From NCBI RefSeq assembly GCF_918741275.1, contig NZ_CAKKNA010000006.1:186001-250000 (forward strand): a stretch of 64,000 nt of DNA, given 5' to 3'. Within the stretch, counting starts at the first letter, position 1, and each line of letters starts with the position of its first letter. This DNA is from Bacillus sp. CECT 9360. Its GTDB lineage: Bacteria; Bacillota; Bacilli; Bacillales; DSM-1321. A program made the position numbers and the translations under genes. This document shows, in pieces, positions 40,344 to 48,744 of this stretch. A model generated the notes under the pieces. The model saw only the letters and a list, made by a program, of their open reading frames with translations. It searched no databases and was not told where the DNA came from.

Positions 40344-40449
40344 AGCTACCCCCCTCGTTCATTATTTAAAATGTATGCCTGTCCGCACAGTTTATGACTG
40401 GCATTGATGAACAGTTATGGAGGAAACCTCGACGATTGGCAAGTATTTT

Positions 40450-41863
40450 AAAGTAGCCAATTCCATATTTCGTAGCGGGAATTTTAGTTTTGTAGCGGGT
40501 TTTCTGCGGATTGTAGCCGGGTTGGGGACTTTTGTAGCGAGAATCTCATTTTTGTAGCCAATCCCAGATTTCGTAGCCGGAATTTCATTTTTGTAGCCGG
40601 GTTGCTGCTGATTGTAGCCGGGTTGAGAACTTTTGTAGCCGAAATTCCAGTTTTGTTGCCAGGCTCTTTTTTTGTTGCGGAAATTTTGATTTTGTTGCCG
40701 CTTTGACTAGTTTTGTTGCCGAAACAGCGACTTTCGTTGCCGGAATTCTGTTTTTGTTGCCTGTCCCATTTTTTGTTGCGGATAATTCCATTTTGTTGCC
40801 GGTTTGACTGGTTTTGTTGCCGAAACAGCGACTTTCGTTGCCGGAATTTCAGTTTTGTTGTCAGGCCCTTTTTTTGTTGCGGAAATTCCGATTTTGTTGC
40901 CGGTTTGACTAGTTTTGTTGCCGGAACAGGGACTTTTGTTGCCGAAATTCCAGTTTTGTTGCCAGGCTCTTTTTTTGTTGCGGAAATTCCGATTTTGTTG
41001 CCGGTTTGACTAGTTTTGTTGCCGAAACAGCGACTTTTGTTGCCGAAATTCCAGTTTTGTTGCCAGTCCCTTTTTTTGTTGCGGATAATTCCATTTTGTT
41101 GCCGCTTTGACTGGTTTTGTTGCCGAAACAGCGACTTTCGTTGCCGGAATTCTGTTTTTGTTGCCAGGCTCTTTTTTTGTTGCGGAAATTTCCAGTTTGT
41201 TGCCGGTTTGACTAGTTTTGTTGCCGGAATAGAGACTTTCGTTGCCGGAATTTCAGTTTTGTTGCCAGGCTCTTTTTTTGTTGCGGAAATTTCGGTTTTG
41301 TTGCCGCATTGACTGGTTTTGTTGCCGAAACAGCGACTTTTGTTGCCGAAATTCCAGTTTTGTTGCCAGGCCCTTTTTTTGTTGCGGAAATTTCCAGTTT
41401 GTTGCCGGTTTGACTAGTTTTGTTGCCGAAACAGAGACTTTCGTTGCCGGAATTCTGGTTTTGTTGCCAGGCTCTTTTTTTGTTGCGGAAATTCCGATTT
41501 TGTTGCCGGTTTGACTAGTTTTGTTGCCGGAACAGAGACTTTCGTTGCCGGAATTTCAGTTTTGTTGTCAGGCCCTTTTTTGTTGCGGAAATTCCGATTT
41601 TGTTGCGGGTTTGACTAGTTTTGTTGCCGGAACAGCGACTTTCGTTGCCGGAATTCTGTTTTTGTTGCCAGGCCCTTTTTTTGTTGCGGAAATTTCCAGT
41701 TTTGTTGCCGCTTTGACTAGTTTTGTTGCCGAAACAGCGACTTTTGTTGGCGGAATTTTAGTTTTGTTGCCAGGCCCTTTTTTCGTTGCGGAAACTTTCC
41801 GTCGGGTTGATTAGTTTTGGAACCGGGGGAGAACTTTCCCATTTTGTAACCAGTCCCGGATTC
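40450..41863. repeat. 1.4-kb array of a 101-bp higher-order tandem repeat
   Basis: The gap between efp and spoIIIAA is filled by 19-21-base monomers with the core TTTTGTTGCCGGAATT. Five monomers form a 101-bp higher-order unit. The landmark TTTGACTRG recurs at 40702, 40803, 40904, 41005, 41106, 41207, 41308, 41409, 41510, 41610 and 41712, spaced 101 bases with one 100 and one 102. The first units (before about 40645) have GTAGC instead of GTTGC but keep the same phase (a landmark at 40509 recurs at 40610). Both edges are degenerate. The ORFs on both strands are periodic artefacts. Confidence 0.97.
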
Positions 41864-41879
41864 CTAACAAAATTGAGCA

Positions 41880-41911
41880 CAAAAAAACCGGAGATTCAAG
41901 ATCTCCGGTTT
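41880..41911 (-). terminator. efp terminator
   Basis: A perfect 11-bp stem (41901-41911 with 41885-41895) is followed on the minus strand by TTTTTTT. It separates efp from the repeat array. Confidence 0.92.
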
Positions 41912-41921
41912 TGGACTTTTC

Positions 41922-42479
41922 TTATGCACGCGATACATAGGAAGCTTCTGTTGTATTGATGATCAGACGGTCTCCCTGGTTTATGAAGAAAGGAACCTGG
42001 ACTGTAAGTCCTGTTTCAAGGGTTGCCGGTTTCGTTCCACCGGAAGCGGTGTCCCCCTTAATTCCCGGTTCTGTTTCTGTAACTTCTAGTTCAACTGTGT
42101 TTGGAAGCTCTACCCCAAGCGTTTCACTTTGGAATGTCATGATATGCACTTCCATGTTTTCCTTCAAGAATTTCAATTCCCTCTCGATGCTCGTTTCAGG
42201 AAGTTCGATTTGATCATATGTTTCATTATCCATAAACACATGGTTGTCGCCGCTTGCATACAAATATTGCATCTTGCGGTTTTCGATATGGGCTTTGCTT
42301 ACTTTTTCACCGGCCCGGAAGGTCTTTTCCTGGATGGAGCCTGTACGAAGGTTCCGAAGCTTTGAACGTACAAACGCAGCTCCTTTACCTGGCTTTACAT
42401 GCTGGAATTCAATTACCTGCCAAATGGCATTGTCTACTTCAATTGTTAACCCGGTACGAAAATCATTGACGGAAATCAT
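41922..42479 (-). CDS. efp: Translation elongation factor P
   Basis: The 185-residue three-domain factor relieves ribosome stalling at polyproline. The loop [11 protein letters not shown] carries Lys32, the residue modified in Bacillus. It is 20 bases downstream of the aminopeptidase gene, as in B. subtilis yqhT-efp. Confidence 0.97.
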   Translation of the reverse strand: MISVNDFRTGLTIEVDNAIWQVIEFQHVKPGKGAAFVRSKLRNLRTGSIQEKTFRAGEKVSKAHIENRKMQYLYASGDNHVFMDNETYDQIELPETSIERELKFLKENMEVHIMTFQSETLGVELPNTVELEVTETEPGIKGDTASGGTKPATLETGLTVQVPFFINQGDRLIINTTEASYVSRA

Positions 42480-42499
42480 CTTTTGTCCTCCTACATGTT

Positions 42500-43561
42500 T
42501 TACAGAATAATTAACTCTTTAGTTGAATGGGTGAGCGATTCATTGCCGCGGGTGGTAATGATCGTATCGTCTTCGATCCGGACACCGCCTAATTCTGCCA
42601 CATAAATGCCCGGTTCCACGGTTACAGCCATGCCTGGTTCAAGTATGGTTTCAGATCTTACGGAAAGTGCCGGTCCTTCATGCACTTCGAGGCCGATGCC
42701 ATGACCGGTTGAATGGCCAAAACTTTCTCCGTATCCTTTTTCGGCAATAAAATTACGGGTTAGTGCGTCTGCTTCTTTTCCAGTCATGCCCGGCTTGATG
42801 CCGGCCATTCCCCGCAGTTGTGCTTCAAGAACGATGTTGTAAATATTTATTAACTCATCACTCGGCTGGCCCACTGCCAGGGTTCGGGTAATATCGGATA
42901 CGTACCCGTTGTAATAAGCTCCGTAATCAAGCGTGACCAATTCTCCCTTTTCAATCACTTTATCAGAAGCAACCCCGTGCGGAAGAGCCCCGCGGTACCC
43001 TGAAGCGACAATCGTGTCGAAGGAAGAAGAGGAAGCTCCCTGCTTTCTCATAAAAAACTCAAGTTCATTGGAAACTTCCAATTCGGTTAAACCGGGACGG
43101 ATATATTGTGTGATATGGGTAAATGCCGCATCGGCAATCTGAGCGGCTTCCTTTAATATCTTAATCTCTGACGGTGTCTTAATCAAGCGCAATTTCTCTA
43201 TCAGGCCGGATACCGGGACGAGCTCACCTTCAAAAGCGGTTTCATACACTTTGTATGACCCAAACGTGACGTGATCCTGTTCAAAACCAAGCCTTTTGAT
43301 GCCCATCGCTTTTGCCTGACTGGCCACTTCATCGGTAATCGTACCAGTGTGCTGGATAATTTCAAACCCTTGAGCCTGCTTTCCTGCCTGTTCCATATAG
43401 CGGAAATCCGTAATGAATTTCGCTTCTTTGAGGGAAATCAGCACAATACCCGCAGAACCGGTGAAGTTCGTCATATAGCGGCGGTTATATGTGCTTGTGA
43501 TCAAAAATCCATCAACCTGGACAATCTCCATTTTTTCGCGGAGTCGCTCTAATTTTTCCAT
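42500..43561 (-). CDS. yqhT: M24 family Xaa-Pro peptidase (YqhT)
   Basis: The 353-residue protein has an N-terminal creatinase-like domain and a C-terminal pita-bread domain with metal ligands in [30 protein letters not shown] and TVEPGIYV. It would remove N-terminal residues before proline. ATG 43561 is preferred because a GGAGTG site lies 9 bases away; the GTG at 43573 overlaps that site. Confidence 0.93.
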   Translation of the reverse strand: MEKLERLREKMEIVQVDGFLITSTYNRRYMTNFTGSAGIVLISLKEAKFITDFRYMEQAGKQAQGFEIIQHTGTITDEVASQAKAMGIKRLGFEQDHVTFGSYKVYETAFEGELVPVSGLIEKLRLIKTPSEIKILKEAAQIADAAFTHITQYIRPGLTELEVSNELEFFMRKQGASSSSFDTIVASGYRGALPHGVASDKVIEKGELVTLDYGAYYNGYVSDITRTLAVGQPSDELINIYNIVLEAQLRGMAGIKPGMTGKEADALTRNFIAEKGYGESFGHSTGHGIGLEVHEGPALSVRSETILEPGMAVTVEPGIYVAELGGVRIEDDTIITTRGNESLTHSTKELIIL

Positions 43562-43577
43562 CTCACGTTTCACTCCT

Positions 43578-44009
43578 TTATAATTTTTTTAATGCATGAA
43601 GCGCTAATTCGTAGCCTTGCAGACCAAGTCCGACGATTTGACCGGCCGCAACCGGTGCAATAACGGATACATGCCTGAAATCCTCCCGGGCATGAACGTT
43701 TGTAATATGTACTTCGATGACGGGGATTTTTATAGCAGCAATCGCATCCCGAATCGCATAGCTGTAGTGTGTAAACGCTCCTGGATTGATAACGATGCCC
43801 TTTACGCCATTGTCTTCGGCCCAGTGCAGTTTATCAATAATGGCTCCTTCATGGTTAGATTGGAAGAAATTCAGGCTGATTTCGAGCCCTTCCTCATTTT
43901 GCCTTAAAGAATTCTCTAAATCGGAAAGCGTCTCTGTTCCGTATTGCTTTGGCTCCCGCTTGCCTAACCGATTAAGATTAGGTCCGTTTATCACTAATAT
44001 AATTTTCAT
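43578..44009 (-). CDS. aroQ: 3-dehydroquinate dehydratase, type II
   Basis: The 143-residue type II enzyme has the NGPNLNRLGKREP loop, the FFQSNHEGAIID active segment and NPGAFTHYSYAIRDA. It catalyses the third step of the shikimate pathway. It lies 16 bases upstream of yqhT. Confidence 0.96.
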   Translation of the reverse strand: MKIILVINGPNLNRLGKREPKQYGTETLSDLENSLRQNEEGLEISLNFFQSNHEGAIIDKLHWAEDNGVKGIVINPGAFTHYSYAIRDAIAAIKIPVIEVHITNVHAREDFRHVSVIAPVAAGQIVGLGLQGYELALHALKKL

Positions 44010-44033
44010 GCTACACCCGCTTTATCTGCTGAA

Positions 44034-44064
44034 TTGAAAAAAGAATGTTCAACATGAACATTCT
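44034..44064 (-). terminator. yqhR terminator
   Basis: A perfect 10-bp stem (44055-44064 with 44042-44051) with a 3-base loop is followed on the minus strand by TTTTTT. Confidence 0.88.
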
Positions 44065-44133
44065 ATCATAATCCCAAATTATGTTACACAGAAAAGAGCA
44101 AGCATCTTTTCATGTTCAATGCGTGATCTATAA

Positions 44134-44640
44134 TCAGGTCATTTCCGTTTCCATCTTTTCTATCTTTTCGAGCTCCTGATGTTCGTAAGAAATTGAATAG
44201 CCGATAGATACCCCAAATAAGATAAAAAGACAGATGCTAGTGATAATGGTGTTACCCGTCATTTCCGCATAAGAGGGAAAATCAGGGAACATCGGTTTTA
44301 AAATAAAAACTAAAATCAGCCATAAAACCAGTCCATATAGCAGACCGGCAAAAATACTTGTGGCCTTTTTTAATAAAGCATAGTAAACGAGAGCTACCAA
44401 AATGGAAAGGATTCCAAAAAGCAGGATGGATATGACCACCCCGAGCCAGCCTTTGGCCCATTCTAAAGTAATCCATGAAGTTAGAAGAACTTTTGGGCTG
44501 AAGTCCAAAAAATTAAAAAAGTAGGCAACCTGGGCCATTAGGCTCCAAAAAACACCGCTAATAAAACCAATGACCATGGAATCCATGACAAGAGACCTTG
44601 GTACATCCCGTCCGGTTTGTTCTTCATTTAGCTCAGACAT
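44134..44640 (-). CDS. yqhR: YqhR-type membrane protein
   Basis: The 168-residue protein has four hydrophobic segments (about 23-45, 65-88, 93-115, 128-150) and an acidic Lys/Glu-rich tail. ATG 44640 is 6 bases after GGAGGTG; the ATG at 44655 belongs to that ribosome site. Function unknown. It is divergent from yqhQ. Confidence 0.85.
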   Translation of the reverse strand: MSELNEEQTGRDVPRSLVMDSMVIGFISGVFWSLMAQVAYFFNFLDFSPKVLLTSWITLEWAKGWLGVVISILLFGILSILVALVYYALLKKATSIFAGLLYGLVLWLILVFILKPMFPDFPSYAEMTGNTIITSICLFILFGVSIGYSISYEHQELEKIEKMETEMT

Positions 44641-44808
44641 ATCTTTCACCTCCATTAAGTAACATGCCCCTTCCCTGCATGCAATATTTCTATGAATTCA
44701 TCCATGCAATCAAAGTCGAACAATTAAAGTATAAAAATATTGTTTTTTTTAGTATGATAAAGAAGTAGTACGAAGGGTCCCAAATAACAGCATAGGTTGG
44801 TGTAGAAA

Positions 44809-45750
44809 TTGTCTGAAACCCAAAAACCAGTATACGGAGGGCAGGCGGTAGTGGAAGGCGTCATGTTTGGCGGCAAACACCACACCGTTACCGCGGTCCG
44901 GCGTAAAGACTCTTCAATAGAATATTTTCATGTACCACGAGAAAGTAAGCCCCTGCTTAAGAAATTAAAAAAAGTCCCTTTTTTACGCGGGATCGTAGCC
45001 ATCATAGATTCAAGTGCCAACGGCTCAAAGCATCTAAACTTTTCATCAGAACGCTTTGATGTCGATCCTGCTGATGATGGGGAAATCGCAAAGGAAGCGG
45101 CATCATCGTCGAAGCTGACAATGTGGCTAGGTGTAGCAGCCATTGGCGTGCTCTCATTCATTTTTGGAAAATTGATATTTACACTCATCCCGGTTTTTCT
45201 CGCTGATTTAATGCAACCGATTTTCGAGGGTAAGACCGCCCAGATTCTTGTAGAAGGCTTCTTCAAGCTTCTCCTATTGTTTTCCTATATATATTTTGTG
45301 TCGCTCACCCCGATCATTAAAAGGGTTTTCCAATATCACGGAGCTGAGCACAAGATTATCAATTGTTTTGAAAACGACAAAGAACTTACTATCGAAAACG
45401 TTCAAGCCCAGTCCAGGCTCCATTACCGCTGTGGCTCAAGCTTTATGTTATTCACTGTATTTGTAGGGGTTTTTGTCTATATGTTCTTTCCAACGGATCC
45501 TCTCTGGCTGAGAGTCGTCAATCGGATATTGCTCATTCCAGTGGTCCTCGGCATCTCCTTTGAAGTGCTTCAGCTTACAAACAAATTGAGAGATGTTCCC
45601 GTTCTGCGCTATCTTGGCTATCCTGGTCTATGGTTGCAGCTTTTGACCACGAAAGAGCCGACAGATGACCAAGTTGAAGTGGCCCTGGCTTCTTTCAATG
45701 AACTTCTCAGACTGGAAAACGCAGGTTTAAAAACAGAAGATATTGTGTAA
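44809..45750 (+). CDS. yqhQ: DUF1385 membrane protein YqhQ
   Basis: The 313-residue protein begins at TTG 44809, then YGGQAVVEGVMFGGK, the hallmark of DUF1385. The conserved FQYHGAEHKIINCFE and HYRCGSSF motifs and four or more membrane helices are present. Function unknown. The ribosome site is weak. Confidence 0.88.
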   Translation: MSETQKPVYGGQAVVEGVMFGGKHHTVTAVRRKDSSIEYFHVPRESKPLLKKLKKVPFLRGIVAIIDSSANGSKHLNFSSERFDVDPADDGEIAKEAASSSKLTMWLGVAAIGVLSFIFGKLIFTLIPVFLADLMQPIFEGKTAQILVEGFFKLLLLFSYIYFVSLTPIIKRVFQYHGAEHKIINCFENDKELTIENVQAQSRLHYRCGSSFMLFTVFVGVFVYMFFPTDPLWLRVVNRILLIPVVLGISFEVLQLTNKLRDVPVLRYLGYPGLWLQLLTTKEPTDDQVEVALASFNELLRLENAGLKTEDIV

Positions 45751-45847
45751 AAAAATAGCATAAGGAAAAAATAGTTTAGGATTATTTTATAAAAATCGTT
45801 TAAAAAGCGGCAAAAATGCTCATGATGCTCTTAAGGAGGTGTCTTTG

Positions 45848-46210
45848 TTGAATCGTATCATTTACGGGATCATTGCCTTGGCCGTTCTCGGACTCGCCAG
45901 CCAACTGTTTCACAATCCATGGAGCTTGATTAGAAGCGTCCTGATTATCGCAGTTGTGGTGGGAATTGTTTATTTGATTTATAAACGTTTAACAAAGGAT
46001 AAACCTGAAAAAAAAGAGCAACGAGCATTTCTTAAAGCCGCTCGCCAATCAAAAAAAAGGCAGAAATCCACAAAGGCAAAACGGGATAATGTCGCTAACT
46101 TTTCTCTAGCCAAATCAGCGAAGAAATCGAAAATCAGAAAAAAATCGGAAGCAAACCTAACCGTCATTGAAGGAAAAAAAAATAAAAAGAAAAATCGGGC
46201 TTCGTTTTAA
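45848..46210 (+). CDS. yqhP: YqhP-type small membrane protein
   Basis: The product of about 120 residues has two N-terminal hydrophobic segments (about 5-22 and 28-47) and a very basic tail rich in Lys. AAGGAGGT ends at 45840, so TTG 45848 is the better spaced start; GTG 45839 and TTG 45845 are alternatives. The order yqhQ-yqhP matches B. subtilis. Function unknown. Confidence 0.8.
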   Translation: MNRIIYGIIALAVLGLASQLFHNPWSLIRSVLIIAVVVGIVYLIYKRLTKDKPEKKEQRAFLKAARQSKKRQKSTKAKRDNVANFSLAKSAKKSKIRKKSEANLTVIEGKKNKKKNRASF

Positions 46211-46224
46211 AAAGCCCGATTTTT
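46190..46224. terminator. Bidirectional terminator between yqhP and yqhO
   Basis: A perfect 11-bp stem AAATCGGGCTT (46192-46202) pairs with 46212-46222. T-runs on both strands serve the convergent genes. Confidence 0.9.
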
Positions 46225-47114
46225 TAATAGGTCCATTTTTTTAGGAACTTTTCAGCCGATTGTTTCCCCTGATTAACAAGCATAGCCTTGTTCTCCTCTG
46301 TTAATTCAAATTCAGTCGCCGACACGCCCTTCATCGGAATGAAAATAATATTGTTAACATGTTTTCTTGAGATATACCTGGAATCGTGAGCATCCTTCAT
46401 CGTCTTGAACAGAGCGCTGAACATCTCAAGTGCGTTGTCCACTTCATGAGGTTTTTCGCGTTCTTTATCTCCGCTTAGTTTCATTCCGAGAACAGGACGC
46501 CTCTTTTTTACATGTTCCGAATCGAATAGCCACATCGGAAAATTGCTCAACACACCGCCATCCACAAACACATGACTATGTCTGCCCTTATCCAGCAGCT
46601 TGACTGGTTCAAAAAAATAAGGAATGCTGCAGCTCATTCGTACTGCTTTTGCGACCGGAAAACTACCAGGATCAATTCCGTACTTAACAAGGTCATCCGG
46701 CAGCACAACTAATCTTCCATTTGAAATGTCGGAAACGATAATTCTCAAGCTTTGAAATGGAAGATCCGAAAACCTGACGACTCCTCTTGCTGCAAGCTTT
46801 TCGGCTATCCATTTTTCAAGGGCGTCTCCCTTATACAAACCGAGCTTCCAATAAACCATTAGCCATTTTGCAAACGGAATTGGAAACCTGTTTCTTCTTC
46901 TGGCATCCAAAAGCTGGATTACATCCATGTCGTTTAACATATCATTTATTTCACGGCCATTGTAGCCGACTGTAATGAACGCCGCAATAATCGAGCCTGC
47001 ACTTGTCCCGGCCGTCCTGCAGAATGTGAATCCTCTTTCCTCCAGTACCTGTAAAGCGCCGACCAATGCAAAGCCCTTAATTCCCCCTCCGGAAAACACC
47101 CCGTCAATAAGCAA
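46224..47114 (-). CDS. yqhO: Patatin-like phospholipase YqhO
   Basis: This roughly 296-residue protein has the oxyanion motif SGGGIKGFAL, the nucleophile elbow GTSAGS and the DGG of the Ser-Asp dyad. It is a probable cytoplasmic lipid acyl hydrolase. The start is uncertain: TTG 47114 or GTG 47123, with the GGGGTGG stretch better spaced for the TTG. Confidence 0.88.
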   Translation of the reverse strand: MLIDGVFSGGGIKGFALVGALQVLEERGFTFCRTAGTSAGSIIAAFITVGYNGREINDMLNDMDVIQLLDARRRNRFPIPFAKWLMVYWKLGLYKGDALEKWIAEKLAARGVVRFSDLPFQSLRIIVSDISNGRLVVLPDDLVKYGIDPGSFPVAKAVRMSCSIPYFFEPVKLLDKGRHSHVFVDGGVLSNFPMWLFDSEHVKKRRPVLGMKLSGDKEREKPHEVDNALEMFSALFKTMKDAHDSRYISRKHVNNIIFIPMKGVSATEFELTEENKAMLVNQGKQSAEKFLKKWTY

Positions 47115-47195
47115 CTTGCCCACCCCGCTAAAGGCCTTTTATACACTTTAAGCAGGGGAAAAGCTGTATGTCACTGAATTTTTAACTTTATTGAT

Positions 47196-48221
47196 TTAGG
47201 TAAAATACTGAACTTCACTTTCTGGAAAAAAGCGGCCGATATAGTCTCTGATTGTTGATTCCAATTCATTAGCTTCTTCATTTTGATAGACATACTTTCC
47301 AATTCCGTACCGACCCCATTTGTATTTACGTTTGCTTTCATCCAGCTCAAGCTTTGACTTTGGATAATTTTTCTGAATCACCCGTTTTGCCGGAGCCGTG
47401 AACCGGTGCTGAATTAATTCAAAGGTTAAATTGGATAGATCTATCCCTTGCAATGACTCACTTAAACGTTCAAACAGTTCAAGATAGCCTGCTTTCCAGT
47501 CTTCATGGATATAAATCGGCGCAACGATGAATCCAAGTGGATACCCGGCACCCGCTACTTTCCTCGCTGCTTCTATCCTTTCTTCAAAAGAAGATGTTCC
47601 CGGTTCGAAATTTTTAATCACATAGCGGGAATTGATGCTGAAGCGAAACCTTGTTTTCCCATTGTGCTTGGCATCAAGCAAATGATCGACATGATGGAAT
47701 TTGGTAACGAACCTTAGCAAGCCAAATTCTTTTTGTCCAAAGAATTCAATGGTTTTCTTTAATGAGTGAGTTAAATGATCGATACCGACAATATCGGATG
47801 TACAGGCTGCTTCAAACCTTGTGATTTCCGGTTTTCTTTCCTCCATATATTTATCGGCTGCTTCGAAAATCTCATCCAGATTGACATAAGACCGTATGTA
47901 AGGCTTGCTGCCAAGAGTTGTCTGCAGGTAACAGTAATGGCAATGTCCCATACACCCTGTAGCGAGCGGAATTGCATATTCAGCGGACGGCTTAGATGTA
48001 TCAAATTTCAACGTCTTCCGGATACCAATGACCAAAGTCGATTTGGCGACCCGGTATTTCTGAAGGTCATTATCTCCGGGCAACCCCCTGATTTGGTTAT
48101 GCGACGTCGTTTCCCTGATTTCTATGTTCATGTCCTCGAACTTCTGTTTCAGTTCACGGCCAAGCGGATAATCCAATGCTTTTGGTTCGATATATACGAG
48201 TTGCGGGACGAATGGTTTCAT
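47196..48221 (-). CDS. splB: Spore photoproduct lyase
   Basis: This 341-residue radical SAM enzyme reverses spore photoproduct thymine dimers during germination. The 4Fe-4S cluster motif is CxxxCxxC at Cys90/94/97 (GCMGHCHYC), and a further conserved Cys sits near residue 140 (EAACTSDIVG). AAAGGAGAG precedes ATG 48221. No splA regulator gene is adjacent. Together with spo0A, spoIVB and spoIIIA it shows the organism forms endospores. Confidence 0.96.
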   Translation of the reverse strand: MKPFVPQLVYIEPKALDYPLGRELKQKFEDMNIEIRETTSHNQIRGLPGDNDLQKYRVAKSTLVIGIRKTLKFDTSKPSAEYAIPLATGCMGHCHYCYLQTTLGSKPYIRSYVNLDEIFEAADKYMEERKPEITRFEAACTSDIVGIDHLTHSLKKTIEFFGQKEFGLLRFVTKFHHVDHLLDAKHNGKTRFRFSINSRYVIKNFEPGTSSFEERIEAARKVAGAGYPLGFIVAPIYIHEDWKAGYLELFERLSESLQGIDLSNLTFELIQHRFTAPAKRVIQKNYPKSKLELDESKRKYKWGRYGIGKYVYQNEEANELESTIRDYIGRFFPESEVQYFT

Positions 48222-48362
48222 ATCTATGCTCTCCTTTTACGACAGTATGCAGGTAAGTCAAAATTGACACCCTATTCCTAAGGATAGTTTTTCTGAATCC
48301 TTGAGTTCTCATGTTGATTTTCTTATGGGAAAATTTAATAGATCGGAGGTGACAAGCAGCAC

Positions 48363-48542
48363 ATGGAAAAAAGAGAGGACCAATTTCTAACCAATGCCCC
48401 AAAGGAAGAGAAACTGACGATTGAAACTGACCCGAACCGAAAGACGGTACCGGGAGATTCAGTGGATGAATATATGGAATTAAAGACAGCAAACGGAATT
48501 TTAGCCGAGGATGAGATCGCACAACAGAATGAAAATCTTTAA
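48363..48542 (+). CDS. Small acidic protein of unknown function
   Basis: A 59-residue ORF (MEKREDQFLTN...) begins at ATG 48363; GGAGGTG lies about 11 bases upstream, a little far. The sequence is hydrophilic and acidic, with no membrane segment or cysteine. It is divergent from splB. I do not recognise the family. Its clear ribosome site and even codon use suggest a real gene. Confidence 0.6.
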   Translation: MEKREDQFLTNAPKEEKLTIETDPNRKTVPGDSVDEYMELKTANGILAEDEIAQQNENL

Positions 48543-48553
48543 AGAAAAGTGAA

Positions 48554-48651
48554 AGCGCCCTGCAGAATGGAACATCGACTAAGAACTGCCACGTCCTTAT
48601 GTCTTACGTCGAGGTCAGCTCATCCTGTGCAAGTCCGAGCGGCTGGGCGCT
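48554..48651 (+). repeat. Structured intergenic element, REP-like
   Basis: A 98-base segment closed by AGCGCCC (48554-48560) and GGGCGCT (48645-48651) holds several short GC-rich motifs, such as CCACGTCC, TCATCCTGTGC and GTCGAGGTC. It is clearly richer in GC than its flanks. It resembles dispersed CATCCTG-containing intergenic elements that I recall from Bacillus genomes; copy number cannot be judged here. No ORF. Confidence 0.5.
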
Positions 48652-48691
48652 GTAACTAGACATTCATCAAATTTAAAGAGAATTATACTTA

Positions 48692-48731
48692 CTACATAAA
48701 AAGACCGAATACATTTTTGTAATCGGTCTTT
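48692..48731 (-). terminator. Terminator of the MFS gene
   Basis: A 9-bp stem AAAGACCGA/TCGGTCTTT with an inner TAC/GTA pair (48700-48731) is followed on the minus strand by TTTTATG. Confidence 0.85.
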
Positions 48732-48744
48732 CAACAATTTCTGT

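Noticed and set aside
40585..41814. Six overlapping ORFs of 60-98 codons on both strands rich in Cys-Cys-Arg-Asn or Ala-Thr-Lys repeats
   Set aside because: They arise from the tandem array on either strand, lack ribosome sites, end in different frames, and the 101-bp unit is not a multiple of three, so no frame is kept.
40450..41863. CRISPR array
   Set aside because: There are no unique spacers: the monomers are themselves variants of one sequence, the units are contiguous, and no cas genes are near.
48222..48362. Sigma-G promoter for splB
   Set aside because: A CATACTG -10-like box exists on the minus strand, but no convincing -35 at the right distance was found.
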